Source: Candidatus Zhuqueibacterota bacterium (lineage in GTDB: Bacteria; KSB1; UBA2214). Taken from it: a DNA stretch of 6,342 bases. The notes beneath the pieces were generated by a model, which saw only the letters and a list, made by a program, of their open reading frames with translations, had not been told where the DNA came from and searched no databases. The stretch covers positions 1 through 6,342 of the forward strand of contig JAKJDB010000173.1 of the NCBI GenBank assembly GCA_022706175.1, read 5' to 3'. A program made the position numbers and the translations under genes. Of the stretch, positions 5,661-6,342 are shown piece by piece (within the stretch, counting starts at the first letter, position 1; each line of letters opens with the position of its first letter).

Positions 5661-6342
<682 letters not shown>

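Overview
The window comes from a bacterium of moderately high GC content that I cannot place from sequence alone. FG-GAP proteins next to sigma/anti-sigma-like genes, AT-rich promoter-like motifs and a hairpin-rich dispersed repeat between convergent genes would fit an environmental lineage such as the Calditrichota/KSB1 or FCB-type candidate phyla. That placement is a low-confidence inference. There are no rRNA, tRNA, CRISPR or transposase genes.

Layout, left to right. (1) Bases 1-612 (+): the 3' end of a right-handed beta-helix protein of the pectate lyase / GH28-like type. (2) Bases 613-1063: a non-coding gap between convergent genes. It holds several perfect inverted repeats and a degenerate copy of a REP-like dispersed element. 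(3) Bases 1064-5283 (-): three genes in a row, most likely one operon read from right to left. The first encodes a 340-residue helical protein with weak sigma-factor-like features. The second encodes a 279-residue soluble protein with an N-terminal zinc-binding anti-sigma (ZAS/zf-HC2) signature. The third encodes a 770-residue single-pass membrane protein that joins a Lon-type (S16) Ser-Lys protease-like domain with no AAA+ module to an extracytoplasmic FG-GAP region. (4) Bases 5284-5660: a non-coding gap with a possible terminator for the upstream gene, a candidate promoter for the operon and a long leader with two hairpins. (5) Bases 5661-6342 (-): the C-terminal part of a type I restriction-modification methyltransferase subunit (HsdM).

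The three-gene operon is the most interesting part. Its order (sigma-like, zinc anti-sigma-like, membrane protease/sensor-like) suggests a transmembrane signalling module. In this model an outside beta-propeller-like sensor is coupled through one membrane helix to a cytoplasmic Lon-fold protease domain, which may act on the zinc protein and so release the sigma-like partner. The domain signatures and gene order are visible in the sequence; the signalling model is inference.
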